The translations under genes and the position numbers were made by a program. DNA of 8,711 bases from Bacteroidota bacterium (GTDB lineage: Bacteria > Bacteroidota > Bacteroidia > Flavobacteriales > Flavobacteriaceae), in the NCBI GenBank assembly GCA_023427845.1, contig JAEYZX010000088.1:1-8711 (forward strand), in the 5' to 3' direction. The first letter of the stretch is position 1. Every line of letters begins with the position of its first letter. Below are positions 5,880 through 8,711 of the stretch, in pieces. The notes below the pieces were generated by a model. It did not search any database. It was not told the DNA's origin and saw only the letters and a program-made list of their open reading frames with translations.

Positions 5880-7220
5880 ATGATGCACTGGGAACAGCTT
5901 TTGTCGTTAAAGCGTCAAGGCGATAAAGGAAAGCGATTAAGAAAAGAACAGGACGATACGCGTCTGGGTTTTGAAGTCGACTATGACCGCATAATTTTTT
6001 CTTCCGCGTTTCGCAGCCTGCAGGACAAGACGCAGGTAATCCCGCTTTCAAAAACCGACTTTGTACATACACGGCTAACGCATAGCCTCGAAGTATCGGT
6101 CGTAGGACGCTCGTTAGGACGGCTCGTTGGCAAGAAAATCATCGAAAAATATCCGTACCTGAAGGAAGTCCACGGTTTTCACATGAACGATTTCGGTGCA
6201 ATAGTCGCAGCCGCATCGCTTGCGCATGATATCGGAAACCCGCCTTTCGGTCATTCGGGTGAGAAAGCGATAGGAGAGTATTTCAAGACCGGTAAAGGCC
6301 AAATATACAAGGAACAGCTTACCGATAAAGAATGGCAGGACCTTATAGATTTTGAAGGAAATGCAAACGGGTTTTCGGTACTGACCGGTTCGCGCCCAGG
6401 AAGCGAAGGCGGCCTTCGGATTTCGTATGCGACATTGGGTGCATTTATGAAATATCCAAAAGAAAGCCTGCCTAAAAAACCAACTTCGGCAATTGCCGAT
6501 AAGAAATACGGATTTTTTCAGTCGGATAAATCTTTTTTCAATGAAGTGGCAGCAGAGCTCGGGCTGCTACCCAATAAAACAGGGTCAGACATCGGTTTTG
6601 AACGGCATCCTTTAGCGTATCTGGTTGAAGCCGCCGACGACATCTGTTATACGATAATCGATTTTGAGGACGGTATCAATCTCGGATTAGTGTCGGAAGA
6701 TTATGCGCTCGAGTATTTAATTAAATTGGTAAAAGACAGCATCGATACCGCAAAATACAAAGCACTCGAAACAAAGGAAGACCGCATCAGCTATTTGCGT
6801 GCCCTCGCGATCGGAAGCCTAATCAATGACGCGGTTTCGGTTTTTGTCGCAAACGAGTCGCTGATTTTGCAAGGGAAATTCCCTCATGCACTGATGGATA
6901 AAAGCAAGTATAAAGTGCAGATGGACGATATCATCCGGCTCAGCATCAAAAATATATATCAAAGCCGTGAAGTCATCGAGAAGGAACTTACCGGCTACCA
7001 GATTTTAAACAGTTTGCTCGATAAATTCATTACTGCATATAACAACCGTTTTGAAGGAAAGGCGACGAATTATGACTTATTGCTGCTTAAAATCCTACCG
7101 GAGAAACATCATTTGGAGAAAGCAAGTCTTTATGAAAGGCTGCTTCACATCTGCCATTTCGTATCGATGTTGACCGACGGAAAAGCATTGATTTATAATA
7201 AAATAGTGAATGCGCAATAA
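5880..7220 (+). CDS. dgt: Deoxyguanosinetriphosphate triphosphohydrolase (dGTPase), HD superfamily
   Basis: The enzyme hydrolyses dGTP to deoxyguanosine and tripolyphosphate, helping to set dNTP pools; some relatives accept other dNTPs, so the substrate is assigned by family. The 446-residue product carries the HD metal site: H68 (H-T-R-L-T-H-S), H116-D117 (L-A-H-D-I-G-N-P-P-F-G-H) and an aspartate in A-A-D-D-I-C-Y (253-254). The N-terminal K-R-L-R-K-E-Q-D-D-T-R and F-R-S-L-Q-D-K-T-Q-V motifs are typical of the family. It is shorter than E. coli Dgt (505 residues as I recall), as in other Bacteroidota members. The start could be the ATG at 5880 or the next codon, also ATG, at 5883; the latter (MHWEQLLSLKR) fits the family slightly better. 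Last gene of the 5120-7220 cluster; no clear terminator follows. Confidence 0.94.
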   Translation: MMHWEQLLSLKRQGDKGKRLRKEQDDTRLGFEVDYDRIIFSSAFRSLQDKTQVIPLSKTDFVHTRLTHSLEVSVVGRSLGRLVGKKIIEKYPYLKEVHGFHMNDFGAIVAAASLAHDIGNPPFGHSGEKAIGEYFKTGKGQIYKEQLTDKEWQDLIDFEGNANGFSVLTGSRPGSEGGLRISYATLGAFMKYPKESLPKKPTSAIADKKYGFFQSDKSFFNEVAAELGLLPNKTGSDIGFERHPLAYLVEAADDICYTIIDFEDGINLGLVSEDYALEYLIKLVKDSIDTAKYKALETKEDRISYLRALAIGSLINDAVSVFVANESLILQGKFPHALMDKSKYKVQMDDIIRLSIKNIYQSREVIEKELTGYQILNSLLDKFITAYNNRFEGKATNYDLLLLKILPEKHHLEKASLYERLLHICHFVSMLTDGKALIYNKIVNAQ

Positions 7221-7254
7221 AGTTTTGGCACGGTATTTTTAACAACATTAATAA

Positions 7255-7283
7255 TTGAAATCAGAAAATTAAATTTAAGTTTG
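7255..7283 (+). promoter_or_regulatory. Bacteroidota-type promoter for the M36 peptidase gene
   Basis: TTG (7255-7257), an 18-base spacer, then an exact TAnnTTTG box (TAAGTTTG, 7276-7283) followed by CA. Spacing and boxes both fit the Bacteroidota promoter consensus. The box ends 31 bases before the ATG at 7315, implying a leader of about 25 bases. It makes the peptidase gene independent of the upstream dgt cluster. Confidence 0.65.
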
Positions 7284-7314
7284 CATCCTGACTAATTATT
7301 TTAACCACCTCCTA

Positions 7315-8711
7315 ATGAAAAAAATTACTTTATTTTTCCTATTCCTGCTTCCATTTCTTGGGTTCTCACAAGGCCCAACCGAAAAGATTCAGGCCTATCT
7401 TGACGCGAACCGTGTAAAACTAGGTTTGTCGGTTCAGGATATCAGTGATTGGGCTATTAAAAGCGAAGCTAACTCCGCAAGTACCAAAATCACCAACTAT
7501 TATGTTGTACAGCGTCATAGCGGCACCGAGATCTACGGAGCAGTATCAAACTTTTGGATTAAAGATGGTGTCGTCCTAAACGGTGGCGAACGTTTTATAC
7601 AGAATGTTGCCCAAAAAGTTAATGCCACTACTCCTACATTAACCGTTACCCAGGCTGCACACAAAGCTTTTCAGCACTTGTCAATGGCCCCATTTACGGT
7701 TGAGATACTCGAAAACACCGGCACGCGGAATTTTGTATTGAGCAATGGTGCCTTGACAGAAGATCCGATTACGGCGCAATTGGTTTATCATCCTATGGAA
7801 GAAAGCCTAAAACTTGCGTGGGACCTTACTTTTTACAGCCAGGATGTTAAACATTTATGGAATATGAAAGTAGACGCGGTAAGCGGTGCAATACTTGACA
7901 TTCGCGACATGGTTATTTCGTGTACATTCGATTCCAAAGATGGTCATAAAGGTCACGATCACTCAATTGATTTTACAAAATCCTTTTTTAAGAGTCAGGC
8001 TGCGCTGAATCCGCAATCGGGTTCCTACCGTGTTATCCCTTACAACATGGAAAGCCCAGCACATGGTCCTTTTCAATTGCTTACATCACCACATGACGTG
8101 GTAGCATCGCCATTCGGATGGCACGATACAAACGGAGTTCCGGGTCACGAGCAAACAATTACAAGAGGAAACAATGTACACGCGCAGGAAGACGCCAATG
8201 GTGACAACGGTAATGGTGCAAGCCCCGACGGTGGTGCTTCTTTGACGTTCGATTTTCCTTACGGCGGTACGGCAGTTTCGGCTTCGACCTATATTGATGC
8301 TGCAACTACGAATTTGTTCTATATGAATAACATCATGCACGATGTTTGGTTTCGATATGGCTTTGATGAAGCAAGCGGAAACTTCCAGCAGAAAAATTAT
8401 TCAGGTTTTCCTCAAGGATTTATTGGTGATGCAGTCCTGGCGGATTCACAGGATGGATCGACATTGTCAACACCAAACATGAACAATGCGAATTTTGCGA
8501 CTCCTGTTGACGGACAGCGTCCAAGGATGCAGATGTATCTATGGAATCAAGGTCCAAGTTCATTCTTCATAACGCAACCGTCAACTATGGCAGGTGCGTA
8601 CCAGACGGTTCAAAATGCATTTACTGAAGGACATGTGCCAATTCCAGTTGAGCCGAATTTCCTTCAAAACGAAGTGGTACTCTATCAGGATTCGGGCGCG
8701 GCTACTACAGA
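7315..8711 (+). CDS. Secreted fungalysin-type (M36) zinc metallopeptidase, N-terminal part (cut by window edge)
   Basis: The frame is open from the ATG at 7315 to the window edge (465 residues visible, no stop). It starts with a signal peptide (MKKITLFFLFLLPFLGFS, probable cleavage before Q19). A propeptide region (about 20-200) resembles the FTP and PepSY inhibitory domains of thermolysin/fungalysin precursors. From about residue 240 it matches the M36 family: R-G-N-N-V-H-A-Q-E-D (284-293), a D-A-A-T-T-N-L-F-Y-M-N-N-I-M-H-D segment (328-343), N-F-Q-Q-K-N-Y (356-362), and R-P-R-M-Q-M-Y-L-W (402-410). The sequence after 446 looks like the start of an inserted PA domain, as in related Bacteroidota enzymes; this is tentative. 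The zinc-binding HExxH lies beyond the edge, so catalytic competence cannot be checked. A C-terminal type IX secretion tag may follow but is not visible. The gene has its own promoter. Confidence 0.88.
   Translation, partial: MKKITLFFLFLLPFLGFSQGPTEKIQAYLDANRVKLGLSVQDISDWAIKSEANSASTKITNYYVVQRHSGTEIYGAVSNFWIKDGVVLNGGERFIQNVAQKVNATTPTLTVTQAAHKAFQHLSMAPFTVEILENTGTRNFVLSNGALTEDPITAQLVYHPMEESLKLAWDLTFYSQDVKHLWNMKVDAVSGAILDIRDMVISCTFDSKDGHKGHDHSIDFTKSFFKSQAALNPQSGSYRVIPYNMESPAHGPFQLLTSPHDVVASPFGWHDTNGVPGHEQTITRGNNVHAQEDANGDNGNGASPDGGASLTFDFPYGGTAVSASTYIDAATTNLFYMNNIMHDVWFRYGFDEASGNFQQKNYSGFPQGFIGDAVLADSQDGSTLSTPNMNNANFATPVDGQRPRMQMYLWNQGPSSFFITQPSTMAGAYQTVQNAFTEGHVPIPVEPNFLQNEVVLYQDSGAATT

Noticed and set aside
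5677..6072. Minus-strand frame of 131 codons across the RDD-dgt junction
   Set aside because: Antisense to two recognised genes, with composition typical of a shadow frame.
8086..8340. Minus-strand frame of 84 codons in the peptidase region
   Set aside because: Antisense to the M36 peptidase reading frame, which is continuous and matches its family through this stretch.
1..8711. Search for a defence, phage, transposon or CRISPR system
   Set aside because: No transposase, integrase, restriction, toxin-antitoxin or repeat-spacer signal is seen; the HD-domain dGTPase has antiviral relatives elsewhere, but this one matches the housekeeping type and its context is ordinary.

Overview
The window looks like chromosomal DNA of a Flavobacterium-like member of the Bacteroidota. 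The evidence is the protein content (a eukaryotic-like class Ia ribonucleotide reductase, a DUF3109 protein, and a secreted M36 peptidase with an '...FSQ' signal peptide), AT-rich spacers without Shine-Dalgarno sequences, and three TAnnTTTG promoter boxes typical of this phylum. I see no phage genes, transposase, CRISPR array, rRNA or tRNA.

Layout. At the left edge, the N-terminal part of a MarC-family membrane protein runs leftward (1-316, minus strand). It diverges from a cysteine-rich DUF3109 protein (526-1101, plus strand); the 209-base gap between them holds a promoter candidate for each. A 316-base spacer follows, with a weak hairpin/T-run, a single DnaA-box-like 9-mer and a poor promoter candidate. 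Then come nrdB (1418-2407) and nrdA (2545-4947), the small and large subunits of class Ia ribonucleotide reductase. All catalytic, radical-transfer and metal-ligand residues I looked for are present. The 137-base gap between them carries a hairpin built on tandem 8-mers. A clear intrinsic terminator (4981-5010) closes the nrd unit, followed by a spacer that is G-rich and then C-rich. Next is a tight three-gene cluster on the plus strand: a 74-residue protein of unknown function (5120-5344), an RDD-family membrane protein (5355-5867) and an HD-domain dGTP triphosphohydrolase (5880-7220). A well-formed promoter (7255-7283) then precedes a secreted fungalysin-type (M36) metallopeptidase, cut by the right edge before its catalytic zinc motif.

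How the genes relate. The centre of the window concerns deoxynucleotide supply: NrdAB makes dNDPs and the dGTPase degrades dGTP. The two are separated by a terminator, so they are neighbours rather than one operon. MarC, DUF3109, RDD and the M36 peptidase have no obvious link to that theme. The window is mostly ordinary core genome. The items most worth a second look are the close resemblance of NrdA/NrdB to eukaryotic RNR, the hairpin between nrdB and nrdA, a shared TAnnTTTGCA motif that would leave the DUF3109 mRNA nearly leaderless, and the uncharacterised 74-residue protein. I found no convincing previously undescribed system.
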